This document shows positions 9,236 through 17,607 of a stretch of 64,000 nt of DNA, piece by piece. Source of the DNA: Selenomonas sputigena_A (GTDB taxonomy: Bacteria > Bacillota > Negativicutes > Selenomonadales > Selenomonadaceae); the NCBI RefSeq assembly GCF_051603425.1, contig NZ_CP194411.1, positions 2,108,001 through 2,172,000 on the forward strand, read 5' to 3'. The notes beneath the pieces are model-generated. The model saw only the letters and a program-made list of their open reading frames with translations, searched no databases and was not told where the DNA came from. Position 1 is the stretch's first letter, and each line of letters begins with the position of its first letter. The translations under genes were made by a program, and so were the position numbers.

Positions 9236-9248
9236 ACCGTCATTTCTG

Positions 9249-9289
9249 CCCCGTCGTCTGCAAGAGGGTGACGACGGGGTCTTTTCTGT
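9249..9289 (+). terminator. Intrinsic terminator after nitroreductase gene
   Basis: CCCCGTCGTC (9249-9258) pairs with GACGACGGGG (9270-9279), followed by TCTTTTCTG. Confidence 0.9.
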
Positions 9290-9323
9290 TTGTTTGTGTG
9301 AATGCGGATCTTTCGGAGGCTAT

Positions 9324-9794
9324 ATGCAATACGTTGAACAGTTACGAGAAGTTGTGCGCACCCTGCGTTCGGAGCATGGCTGCCCTTGGGACAGAAAGCA
9401 GACACATGAGAGCATCAAGCCGGGCTGTATTGAAGAGGCCGTCGAGGTGCTTGGAGGCATCAATATCTTGCGGGAAACAGGCAAGGCTGATAATTTGCGT
9501 GAGGAATTGGGCGATCTTTTGCTTCAGGTTATTTTTCACTGCCAACTTGCAGAGGAAGAGGGGCTATTCAATCTGGAGGATGTGGCGAGAACATCGGTAG
9601 AAAAGATGGTGCGCCGCCATCCGCATGTGTTTGGTAAGCCCATCAAGGATGAAGAAGGTACCCCCCTGACGGATTGGGGGGATATCAAAGCGTGGGAGAA
9701 GCGCGGGCGTGCTTGGGAAGAGGCCTATTTGCCCGGAGCTTTTCAAGAGGCAGAGGTGCTTTTGAAAAAGGCGAAAAAGCGTAAGAGTTTGTAG
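9324..9794 (+). CDS. mazG: MazG-type nucleoside triphosphate pyrophosphohydrolase
   Basis: House-cleaning enzyme that hydrolyses (d)NTPs to the monophosphate and pyrophosphate. The 156-residue protein has one MazG domain: HGCPWDRKQTH, the metal-binding EEAVE, and REELGDLLLQVIFH, which supplies the EExxD ligands. It is shorter than the two-domain E. coli MazG. ATG 9324 follows CGGAGG; the frame upstream overlaps the terminator of the previous gene and is rejected. It is followed at about 80 bases by an unrecognised gene on the same strand. Confidence 0.9.
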   Translation: MQYVEQLREVVRTLRSEHGCPWDRKQTHESIKPGCIEEAVEVLGGINILRETGKADNLREELGDLLLQVIFHCQLAEEEGLFNLEDVARTSVEKMVRRHPHVFGKPIKDEEGTPLTDWGDIKAWEKRGRAWEEAYLPGAFQEAEVLLKKAKKRKSL

Positions 9795-9878
9795 GAGGAT
9801 CGTATAGAAGGCGAATCGGAGCTGTGGCTGCTGTTTGCCGCTAAAGATTTGCATTTGGGGGAGAAAGGGGAGAGTCGC

Positions 9879-11327
9879 ATGCTGCTGTTTTCGACAATCT
9901 TGGATATTGATGAATCTTTGACAAGAGATAAATTTATTGAGCTTGTCATTGAATGGAACCAAAAAAGCCCGCATGAGGAAAATGTTATACCGAACCTTTC
10001 CTGGAGCGGAGAGCGGAATGTTCGTTTCGGCACGGATTCGCTCTGGCTCGATATTGAAGAATATGGCAATGGGGAAATCATTGCAGTACGATACGAGAAG
10101 GTGGAACCTGATGGAATCATTTGGGATTCAGATTACGTCGTAAATTTCAAGGAGATGCGACTTGCGATTCAGCTTGACCGCAGCTACAGGGAAGATGCAT
10201 TGGCGGTACGGGCAGATTTTTCGACGCCGCATTTCATTACGATGCTTATCGCTAATGGCTATCTAAAGAAGGATGGTGGTCTTGCGATCCAGCGTGTGCC
10301 TTTGTTGTTGACGGAAAACGATATTCCGCTTCTCGCTGATGTCATAGAGGGGAAAAGTCGCTATCGGCTGCCGGTGGTATATGTGTCAAAGACAATGGCA
10401 GGGAAGGATCCTGTCAATGTGAATTGGCTGGCCAGTCGGCTGAAGGGAGTGGCGCATGTTCTTGTGGAAGAAAGCCGGGATTTGGATGACAAGATTCGTT
10501 TTGCCTGTGCCGATAAAAATGAATATGATGGCGGCATTGGAATTTATTACCCGAATCCGGCTGTTCCGCCCAGACGATTCTTCCGGCCGGAGGCCGAGGA
10601 GGATGCGGCCCTGCTGAATCAAGTGGTGCGTACCGTTATTCTTTATGGAAATTCACAGAATATATCTCCCGCCTATACATGGAACGGCGTTTGGAATATG
10701 CTGCTGCATGATAAGCTGGAAAGCAAGAGGGAAGAGCTTCTTGCTGCCGAGACTGCAAAACAGCGGGCAGAAGCAGAGGTCAATGAGGTTTACAATGCTT
10801 TTGATGAGGAGCTTGGCACACTGGAAACGTGCAGAGAAGAGGTGGAACGTCTCAGATGGGAAAACGAACGGCTGCGTGAGGAAAACAAGGCGCTCTTGCT
10901 GCGTTTTAACGGGACCGAGGGGGAACCGATTTTAACGCGTGGCATGGAACGGGATCTGTTCCCCGGAGAAATCAAGGACTTTCTGCTCTCTGCACTGGAA
11001 CAAGCCATACAGAACAGCCAGGGCGATAAGAAGGCGCGCAGACGTCGTGTGGATGTACTGCGGGATATTTTTGATAATAATGAGTACGAGCGGCAGTGCG
11101 AGGAAAAGGGGAGGCGGGTAAAAAACCTCCTGAAAAGCTACGACGGGATGTCGCGCCCTGTGCGGCATAAACTCGAAGAGCTTGGTTTTGGCATCACAGG
11201 AGACGGCAAGCATTACAAGCTCGTTTACTGTGAAGACAATCGCTACTGCATCGTGCTGTCCAAAACGCCGAGCGATGTTCGCGGGGGCAGAAACGAAGCG
11301 GCGGATATCGTGAAGCTGGTTTTCTGA
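9879..11327 (+). CDS. Unrecognised protein with a central coiled coil
   Basis: Product of 482 residues that I do not recognise. Three parts are visible: a mixed alpha/beta region (1 to ~280) containing LPVVYVSKT and a following LASRLKGVAHVLVE segment; a glutamate-rich heptad stretch (~285-350) that should form a coiled coil; and a C-terminal part (~360-482) with a basic KKARRRR patch. It ends in a compact region starting GDGKHYKLVY and including LSKTPSDVRGG. No signal peptide or membrane helix is seen. Start ATG 9879 follows AAGGGGAG. The style recalls proteins found near bacterial defence genes, but no defence partner is adjacent, so no function is claimed. Confidence 0.85.
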   Translation: MLLFSTILDIDESLTRDKFIELVIEWNQKSPHEENVIPNLSWSGERNVRFGTDSLWLDIEEYGNGEIIAVRYEKVEPDGIIWDSDYVVNFKEMRLAIQLDRSYREDALAVRADFSTPHFITMLIANGYLKKDGGLAIQRVPLLLTENDIPLLADVIEGKSRYRLPVVYVSKTMAGKDPVNVNWLASRLKGVAHVLVEESRDLDDKIRFACADKNEYDGGIGIYYPNPAVPPRRFFRPEAEEDAALLNQVVRTVILYGNSQNISPAYTWNGVWNMLLHDKLESKREELLAAETAKQRAEAEVNEVYNAFDEELGTLETCREEVERLRWENERLREENKALLLRFNGTEGEPILTRGMERDLFPGEIKDFLLSALEQAIQNSQGDKKARRRRVDVLRDIFDNNEYERQCEEKGRRVKNLLKSYDGMSRPVRHKLEELGFGITGDGKHYKLVYCEDNRYCIVLSKTPSDVRGGRNEAADIVKLVF

Positions 11328-11352
11328 TTTTGGGAAAAGAAGGCGGAAGGCA

Positions 11353-11973
11353 ATGGGGTACAGGGTGAATCTTTTTCAAAATTCAATGCCAATGCATGCG
11401 TTTCGGCAAAAATACCAAAACCAGGAGAAATTTATCGGTTTTTGCCGAGAGTGCCCTAATTATGGTACAGTCTGGTCTTGCCCGCCGTTGCCTTTTTCCG
11501 TGGAGCAGTATCTATATCCATACCGTCATGTTTATGTTGTATGCGCCCGCCTGGATCTCGATGAAGAAACGCGCAGGGCTGCGGATACGGCGGAGAAAGT
11601 GAAAACAATCGGTTGGGAAATCATTGTTGAGGCGAAACGAAATCTTGAGGATGCGCTGCGCACATGGGAGGAGCTTGTGCCGGGCAGCGTGAGTTTATCT
11701 TCGGGCGGCTGCAATCGTTGCAGTCGATGTTCGCGCGGTGAGGGACATCCGTGTCGCGACGAGATGGCGATGCGGTATTCTCTCGATGCGTTCGGCTTTG
11801 ATTTATCGGCTATTACGAGAGACATGTTTCAAATTGAAATCCAATGGTGCCATGGGGCGCTGCCGGAATATTTTACCTTGATTCACGCCCTTTTGGCACA
11901 GGAGCCTTATGCAGATGATTTACCGCTCCTCGATACGGCTTTTTGGCGCAAAAGTGCAATTTCTTCGGCATAG
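11353..11973 (+). CDS. DUF2284 family cysteine-rich putative metal-binding protein
   Basis: Soluble protein of 206 residues. Near the N-terminus it has CRECPNYGTVWSCPP, and in the middle a cluster CNRCSRCSRGEGHPC, both typical of DUF2284 proteins, which are predicted to bind a metal or iron-sulfur centre. The biochemical role is unknown. It starts 25 bases after the preceding unknown gene. Its last 67 bases overlap the 3' end of the convergent nfo gene, so the two genes share coding DNA on opposite strands. Confidence 0.82.
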   Translation: MGYRVNLFQNSMPMHAFRQKYQNQEKFIGFCRECPNYGTVWSCPPLPFSVEQYLYPYRHVYVVCARLDLDEETRRAADTAEKVKTIGWEIIVEAKRNLEDALRTWEELVPGSVSLSSGGCNRCSRCSRGEGHPCRDEMAMRYSLDAFGFDLSAITRDMFQIEIQWCHGALPEYFTLIHALLAQEPYADDLPLLDTAFWRKSAISSA

Positions 11974-12779
11974 CCTGCTGCGTCGTTTGGCGTCTCGAGG
12001 ATAAAGGGGAGATGACAAAGACGTGGATGATTGATGATGCGTACGAGGGCCTCAAGGCCAATTTCGCCTTCGCCGATGCGGGCATGACGGTCTTTATGGC
12101 TGGCACAGGTGTTTTGGCTGTCGTTGAGATGAACGGCGCGGAGGCGATCAAAACCAATAATGTTGTCGAATTCAGCAAGTACGTCGTCCAGATGATTGCG
12201 GATATCGTAGCCGGCATCCCATATATGGCAAGTGTCAAGACAGATGCCGATATGTTCGTTTAACTTTACTTTGTCAATAATGGAACGCAGTTCCTGGAAG
12301 CTTCGGCCGACCTCCGTCCCCTTGCCCGCCATGGTTTCGAGCAGAACCGTTGTTTTTTGTTCTGGTCGGAGAACGTCGTTCAGGAGTTCTGCAATCAATG
12401 CAATTCCTGTTTCTGAACCTTGCTGCACATGACTGCCGGGATGGAAATTGTAAAAATTGCCGGGGATGTGCTCCAAGCGCGCAAGATCATCGATCATGGC
12501 GTCCCGTGCAAAGGTGCGTAGATTTTCTTTGGCTGCACAAGCATTCATGGTATAGGGGGCATGGGCGACGAGCAGACCGATGCCATGAGTTTCTTTATAG
12601 GAAACGAAGGAACGGATATCTTCCAGATCAAGGGGCTTTGCCCTGCCGCCGCGCGGGTTGCGCGTAAAGAAGGCAAAGACATCGGCATTGAGTCTCGTTG
12701 CTTCTTTGCCCATAGCGAGGAAGCCGCCGGCTGATGAAAGATGACAACCGATATGAAGGGTACGCGTTGTTTTTTCCAT
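11907..12779 (-). CDS. nfo: Endonuclease IV (AP endonuclease)
   Basis: Zinc-dependent AP endonuclease acting in base-excision repair. The 290-residue protein shows the TIM-barrel family motifs: HIGCHLSSAGG at the N-terminus, NFHPGSHV, VLLETMAGKGTEVG, ICLDTCHIWDAGYD, HLNDSQNTCASHKDRH and FILETP; these provide the His/Glu/Asp ligands of the trinuclear zinc site. ATG 12779 follows GAGGAG. It starts 13 bases after lgt and is probably co-transcribed with it. The 3' end overlaps the DUF2284 gene tail to tail. Confidence 0.95.
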   Translation of the reverse strand: MEKTTRTLHIGCHLSSAGGFLAMGKEATRLNADVFAFFTRNPRGGRAKPLDLEDIRSFVSYKETHGIGLLVAHAPYTMNACAAKENLRTFARDAMIDDLARLEHIPGNFYNFHPGSHVQQGSETGIALIAELLNDVLRPEQKTTVLLETMAGKGTEVGRSFQELRSIIDKVKLNEHIGICLDTCHIWDAGYDIRNHLDDVLAEFDNIIGFDRLRAVHLNDSQNTCASHKDRHARIGEGEIGLEALVRIINHPRLCHLPFILETPNDAAGYAEEIALLRQKAVSRSGKSSA

Positions 12780-12792
12780 GAATGTGTTCTCC

Positions 12793-13620
12793 TCATTGAT
12801 GGTGGACAGTCCTTTTCTTTCGTCCTTTTTCTGTGCTTCTGGGTGTATCGCTTGTTTTTTTGTGCAGACCGAGCCAGATGAAGAAGATTAGAGCTATGCT
12901 GAAGGAAATGAGGCTTGTCATTTGGGCGGATTTGAAGAGCCCGAATATCAGTCCGTTATAGTCTCCGCGCAGGTATTCGAGGAAGAAGCGTGCAGCAGAG
13001 TAGAGCATGATGTAGAGTGCGAAGGCTTGTCCTTTGGCGTGGTTTGTGGCACGGAAGATCAGGAGCAGGGCGAAGATGACAAAATCCAGTTGTCCTTCCC
13101 AAACTTCCGCTGGCCACAGGGGCTGGTTGCCATACGTGAGGAACGCGAGAGTGCTTTCCGGATAGAGTATTCCAAAGGCAGAGCCTGTAGGAGCACCGAA
13201 AGCGTCCCCGTTCATGAGATTGGCGCAACGACCAATAGCTTGCCCAAGAATAATAGCAGGGGCGACGATATCGGCAAGTGCCCAGGTGTCGATTTTGTGA
13301 TGATATGTATAGATGATTCCGATGGCAGCACCGAGAAATATGCCGCCTTGTATGGCCATGCCGCCTTGCCATACGTTGAGGATTTCAGAAAGGTGGTTTT
13401 GGTAGTAGTTCCAGTCAAAGAAAAAGACATCCCATAAACGTGCACCCAAAAGACCTGCAATACCGCAGTATATCCCCATATCAATTATATGCCCATGATA
13501 GCGTCCATCTTGTTTTGCCAGAAAGTAAGCTACGCCTGTGGCGAGAATGATGCTGAGGCTGAGGATGAGTCCGTAGGCGCGTATGGGGAAGTCCCCGATA
13601 AAGAAAAGATATTGATGCAT
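12793..13620 (-). CDS. lgt: Prolipoprotein diacylglyceryl transferase
   Basis: Integral membrane enzyme that attaches diacylglycerol to the lipobox cysteine of prolipoproteins, the step before LspA. About 275 residues with seven hydrophobic segments, the early IRAYGLILSLS segment, GGMAIQGGIFLG and a GRCANLMNGDAFG version of the Lgt signature (usually GR-x-GNF-x-N-x-E); the Glu position is taken by Asp here. Starts at ATG 13620 after a GGAGG. Leads the lgt-nfo unit and is divergent from ileS. ZnuA in this window is one likely substrate. Confidence 0.94.
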   Translation of the reverse strand: MHQYLFFIGDFPIRAYGLILSLSIILATGVAYFLAKQDGRYHGHIIDMGIYCGIAGLLGARLWDVFFFDWNYYQNHLSEILNVWQGGMAIQGGIFLGAAIGIIYTYHHKIDTWALADIVAPAIILGQAIGRCANLMNGDAFGAPTGSAFGILYPESTLAFLTYGNQPLWPAEVWEGQLDFVIFALLLIFRATNHAKGQAFALYIMLYSAARFFLEYLRGDYNGLIFGLFKSAQMTSLISFSIALIFFIWLGLHKKTSDTPRSTEKGRKKRTVHHQ

Positions 13621-13728
13621 GGTATGCCTCCGTAAACGGTTTTTGGGGGAACTATGCCTAAATCTCGTAGTTTCCCGACGATAAAGATTTCGGTTAATTC
13701 ATTTGAATTTTCTTCGCTCCTATGTTAG

Positions 13729-13918
13729 TATACTATAAGTGTGTAGAAAGAAAAATGCAATCTTGAAGAAAGCTGGCAGGAAAGATTGCCTTCATCCTGT
13801 TTGGGATGGAGGCTTTTTTGCACGGAAAGCAAGTTTGTGGAATGCCTTCGAGTGCATGAATTGTGATACTTCCGGATAGCTGCTTTCTGAAGAATCGCTT
13901 TTTATAGGAGGGAAAATC
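13729..13918 (+). promoter_or_regulatory. ileS promoter region and structured leader
   Basis: A TATACTATAAG stretch (13729-13739) is the likely -10; no clean -35 is visible. A dyad AATTCA-TT-TGAATT lies just upstream (13696-13709). The leader contains hairpin A (GCAATCTT 13757-13764 with AAGATTGC 13782-13789), a strong terminator hairpin listed separately, and a longer-range pairing GAAAGCA (13824-13830) with TGCTTTC (13881-13887). Hairpin A and the terminator share two bases. The T-box signature GGTGG-ACCGCG is not present. Confidence 0.55.
13788..13819 (+). terminator. Intrinsic terminator (attenuator) inside the ileS leader
   Basis: GCCTTCATCC (13788-13797) pairs with GGATGGAGGC (13804-13813) with one G-U pair, followed by TTTTTT. 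It lies 100 bases before the ileS start and after the likely promoter, so it would stop most transcripts unless relieved. Confidence 0.85.
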
Positions 13919-16900
13919 TTGTTGTATAAGAAGGTAGACACTACCCTGAATTTCGTCGAGAGAGAGAAGGAAGTCGAAGACTTTTGGAAAGATCAGAATA
14001 TCGCCCAGAAAGCGATTGATCAACGGGCAGGCAATGAGAACTTCACATTTTATGACGGCCCTCCGACGGCGAATGGCAAGCCGCATATCGGCCATGTTTT
14101 GACGCGTGTCATCAAGGATATGCTGCCACGCTATCAATCCATGAAGGGCAAGCGTGTCCTTCGGAAAGCGGGCTGGGATACGCATGGTTTGCCCGTTGAG
14201 CTTGAGGTGGAAAAAGCGCTTGGGCTCGACGGCAAGGAACAGATTGAAAAATATGGCATGGAACCGTTTATCAAAAAATGCCGCGAATCTGTCTGGAAGT
14301 ATAAAGGTATGTGGGAAGAATTTTCCAATGTTGTCGGTTTTTGGGCAGATATGGAGCATCCTTACATAACCTATGAGAATGATTTTATTGAATCGGAGTG
14401 GTGGGCTCTCAAGGAGATCTGGAAGCGTGGATTGCTTTATAAGGGCTATAAGGTTGTTCCTTATTGCCCACGTTGCGGTACGCCGCTTTCTTCTCATGAA
14501 GTTGCACAAGGATATAAGGATGTAAAAGAGCGTTCTGCCTTGGTCAAGTTTAAGGCGAAGGGAGAGAATGCATATTTTCTGGCTTGGACGACGACTCCGT
14601 GGACGTTGCCTTCAAATCTAGGTCTTTGCGTGAATCCTGAAGTAATCTATGTGAAGATTCGTGTCGGGGAAACGGTTTACTATCTGGCGGAAGCTTTGGT
14701 TGATTCGGTTTTTGCCGATGTGGAAGGCGACCGTGAAATCCTGGAACGGATGACGGGTAAGGAGCTCGAGTATCGCGACTATGAGCCTCTTTATCCTTAT
14801 GCCGAGGGGAAAATTAAGAAAAAAGCCTTTTTCGTCATCTGTGATGATTATGTCACGACCTCGGATGGTACCGGTATCGTTCATACGGCTCCGGCTTTTG
14901 GTGAGGATGACAACCGCGTTTGCCGCAAGTATGACATGCCCTTCGTTCAGTTTGTCGACAACAAGGGCGATATGACAGCGGATACGGATTGGCCCGGTGT
15001 TTTTGTCAAGGATGCCGACCCGCTTATTTTGAAAGACTTAAAAGAGAAAGGGCTGCTTTTCAAAGCCCCAGTTTTCGAGCACAGTTATCCGCATTGCTGG
15101 CGTTGTGATACACCGCTTATTTATTATGCGCGTGAATCATGGTTCATCAAGATGACAGCGGTTCGCGATGAGCTTATTGCAAACAACAATACAGTCAATT
15201 GGATTCCGGAAAGCATTGGCAAGGGACGTTTTGGTGATTGGCTTGAGCATGTGCAGGATTGGGGCATCAGCCGCAATCGCTATTGGGGCACGCCGCTCAA
15301 TATTTGGGAATGCAGCTGCGGGCATCAGCATTCCATTGGCTCAATCGAGGAGCTCAAATCCCTGTCGGACAACTGCCCGGATACGCTTGAGCTACACCGT
15401 CCCTATGTCGACGCTGTGACAATCCGCTGTTCTGAATGCGGCGAAGAGATGCATCGCGTGCCTGAAGTCATCGACTGCTGGTTCGATTCCGGCTCAATGC
15501 CGTTTGCGCAATGGCATTATCCGTTTGAAAACAAAGATATTTTTGAGCGGCGTTTCCCGGCAGATTTTATTTCCGAAGCGGTTGACCAGACGCGTGGATG
15601 GTTCTATTCGTTGATTGCAATCTCGACGCTGCTCTTTCATAAGGCGCCTTATAAGAATGTCATTGTCTTGGGACATGTGCAGGATGAAAACGGGCGCAAG
15701 ATGTCGAAATCCAAGGGCAATGCTGTCGATCCGATGGAAGCTTTGAAAAAGCATGGCGCGGACGCTATTCGCTGGTACTTCTATGAAAACAGCGCACCTT
15801 GGCTGCCAAATCGCTACCATGATGGAGCGGTGCAGGAAGGCCAGAGAAAATTCATGGGTACGCTTTGGAATACGTATGCTTTTTATGTGCTTTATGCAAA
15901 TATCGACAACTTCAACCCGCTTGAACATAAGCTTGAATATGCAAGACTTTCCGTCATGGATCGGTGGATTCTCTCGCGGCTTAATACGATGGTAAAGACG
16001 GTAGATGAAAGTCTTGCAGGCTACAAGGTCACGGAAGCGGCAAAATCCTTGCAGGGGTTTGTCGATGAACTGAGTAACTGGTATGTGCGCCGCAACCGCG
16101 AACGCTTCTGGGCAAAGGGGGAAGAAGAAGATAAGGTAAATGCCTATATGACGCTTTATACGGCGCTTATAACGACGATAAAAGCGGCAGCCCCGATGAT
16201 TCCTTTTATGACGGAAGCCATTTATCAGAATATCGTGCGCAGCATCGACAAAAATGCTCCTGAGAGCATCCATCTTTGCGATTTTCCGGCAGTACACGAA
16301 GACTGCATTGATGCGGCACTTGAGGATAATATGGAAATCGTCCTGGAAATCGTTGTCCTCGGACGTGCGGCGCGCAATGCTGCGAACATCAAGAATCGGC
16401 AGCCGATTGGCAGGATGTTCGTCAAGGCGGTGCATGAAGTTGACGGGTTTTTCCGTGAGATTGTGGAAAGTGAGCTCAATATCAAAAAAGTGATTTTCAA
16501 AGAGGACATGGAAGAGTATTTGAGCTACAGCTTTAAGCCGCAATTCAAGGTGTTGGGTCCGAAAGTTGGTCGTCGTATCGGCGAGGTCAAGGCGGCGCTT
16601 CTGAAGATAAACGGACATGCTGCGAAAGAGGAGCTCGACCGGACCGGCAAGCTTATCTTGCCTCTTGCCGGAGGCGATATCACACTTTTGCCTGAGGATA
16701 TCGAGGTATCGATGGCGCAGACGGAAGGGTTCGTTTCACAGCGTTATGGTACAGTCACGGTTGCGCTTGAGACGACACTTGCTCCTGAGCTGATTGAGGA
16801 AGGTTTTGTGCGTGAAATCATCAGCAAGGTGCAGACGATGCGCAAAGAGAATGGGTTTGAGGTTACGGATCATATTAGGATCACAGCTGGGGGCAATGAA

Positions 16901-17038
16901 AAAATAACAGCCTTGATGGCAAAGAATGAAGATTATATCAAGAGCATTACGCTTGCCAATGAAATTTCTTACGAGAAAGAAGTGCTTGGCAAGGAATGGA
17001 ATATCAACGGCGAGAAGCTGACTCTTAAAATTGAGTGA
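13919..17038 (+). CDS. ileS: Isoleucyl-tRNA synthetase, type 2 (eukaryote-like)
   Basis: Class I synthetase of 1039 residues charging tRNA-Ile. HIGH motif PHIGH at residues 55-59 in the context PPTANGKPHIGHVLTR, and KMSKS at 594-598. The long catalytic and editing regions and the context GWDTHGLPVELEVEK fit the type 2 (eukaryote-like) bacterial lineage. The C-terminus ends without the CxxC zinc ribbon of E. coli-type IleRS. Type 2 enzymes are often intrinsically less sensitive to mupirocin; whether this one is, is untested. TTG 13919 follows GGAGGG by six bases. Expression is probably controlled by the leader attenuator. Confidence 0.96.
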   Translation: MLYKKVDTTLNFVEREKEVEDFWKDQNIAQKAIDQRAGNENFTFYDGPPTANGKPHIGHVLTRVIKDMLPRYQSMKGKRVLRKAGWDTHGLPVELEVEKALGLDGKEQIEKYGMEPFIKKCRESVWKYKGMWEEFSNVVGFWADMEHPYITYENDFIESEWWALKEIWKRGLLYKGYKVVPYCPRCGTPLSSHEVAQGYKDVKERSALVKFKAKGENAYFLAWTTTPWTLPSNLGLCVNPEVIYVKIRVGETVYYLAEALVDSVFADVEGDREILERMTGKELEYRDYEPLYPYAEGKIKKKAFFVICDDYVTTSDGTGIVHTAPAFGEDDNRVCRKYDMPFVQFVDNKGDMTADTDWPGVFVKDADPLILKDLKEKGLLFKAPVFEHSYPHCWRCDTPLIYYARESWFIKMTAVRDELIANNNTVNWIPESIGKGRFGDWLEHVQDWGISRNRYWGTPLNIWECSCGHQHSIGSIEELKSLSDNCPDTLELHRPYVDAVTIRCSECGEEMHRVPEVIDCWFDSGSMPFAQWHYPFENKDIFERRFPADFISEAVDQTRGWFYSLIAISTLLFHKAPYKNVIVLGHVQDENGRKMSKSKGNAVDPMEALKKHGADAIRWYFYENSAPWLPNRYHDGAVQEGQRKFMGTLWNTYAFYVLYANIDNFNPLEHKLEYARLSVMDRWILSRLNTMVKTVDESLAGYKVTEAAKSLQGFVDELSNWYVRRNRERFWAKGEEEDKVNAYMTLYTALITTIKAAAPMIPFMTEAIYQNIVRSIDKNAPESIHLCDFPAVHEDCIDAALEDNMEIVLEIVVLGRAARNAANIKNRQPIGRMFVKAVHEVDGFFREIVESELNIKKVIFKEDMEEYLSYSFKPQFKVLGPKVGRRIGEVKAALLKINGHAAKEELDRTGKLILPLAGGDITLLPEDIEVSMAQTEGFVSQRYGTVTVALETTLAPELIEEGFVREIISKVQTMRKENGFEVTDHIRITAGGNEKITALMAKNEDYIKSITLANEISYEKEVLGKEWNINGEKLTLKIE

Positions 17039-17059
17039 TAGGCGGCGGAGGTGCTTTGA

Positions 17060-17481
17060 ATGGAACTGAAGACCATTGGCGCGGTATGTAGTCCGTATAA
17101 GTCCTTGGCGGATAATATTCCACGGCAAGGTTTTTTTAGCGAGGCGGAGTCTTGCATTGAGATTGCTGAGGCATTTGCGCCCGCTTTGGAGCATATAGAG
17201 GAACATGAATGGCTCACCGTGCTCTATTGGGCGCATCTTGCTGAACGTGACAAATTGGTGGCAACACCGCCGAGCGGTACGCGTATGTGCGGCGTTTTCG
17301 CCTGCCGTTCGCCTGGCCGTCCCAATCCGATTTCTCTTTGTGTTGTACGCCTTTTACGCCGAGATGGCAGACGACTTTTGTGCGCCATCTCGATGCTTTG
17401 GACGGCAGTGCCGTGCTCGATTTGAAACCATATGTCGATGCTGTGGCGTTGGCAGAAAAAACGAAAAAGCAAAGACTGTAA
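17060..17481 (+). pseudogene. trmO: tRNA m6t6A37 methyltransferase TrmO (TsaA family), frameshifted
   Basis: TrmO methylates t6A37 of certain tRNAs using SAM. The first frame (from ATG 17060, preceded by GGAGGTG) has the family motifs IGAVCSPYKS, GVFACRSPGRPNPI and VVRLLRRDGRRL. It then runs into unrelated residues and stops at 17425. The expected C-terminal part, with LDALDGSAVLDLKPYV, continues in the -1 frame to a stop at 17481. Both frames would join if the TTTT at 17376-17379 were five T. So this is either a real single-base deletion or an error in a homopolymer. An intact product would be about 140 residues. Adjacent to ileS, in keeping with tRNA work. Confidence 0.8.
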
Positions 17482-17607
17482 TATGGCAGAGGAAAATACA
17501 GATGCTGTGTTTTTTCGGAAAACAAGAAGGGAAACGCGTCGTAAAAAGAGGCGCCCATAATGGATAGAGCGTGGAAAGAAAATCCTGAGGAAGAAAGGGG
17601 ATTCGCC

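Noticed and set aside
13741..13918. T-box riboswitch before ileS
   Set aside because: Expected from Bacillota habit, but the GGTGG-ACCGCG element and a clear specifier loop are not present; recorded instead as a structured leader.
15494..16618. 374-codon minus-strand open frame
   Set aside because: Antisense shadow of ileS; no motifs or ribosome site.
17376..17382. Programmed -1 frameshift in trmO
   Set aside because: The site does not fit a classic slippery heptamer in the zero frame and the family does not use recoding; a deletion or sequencing error is simpler.
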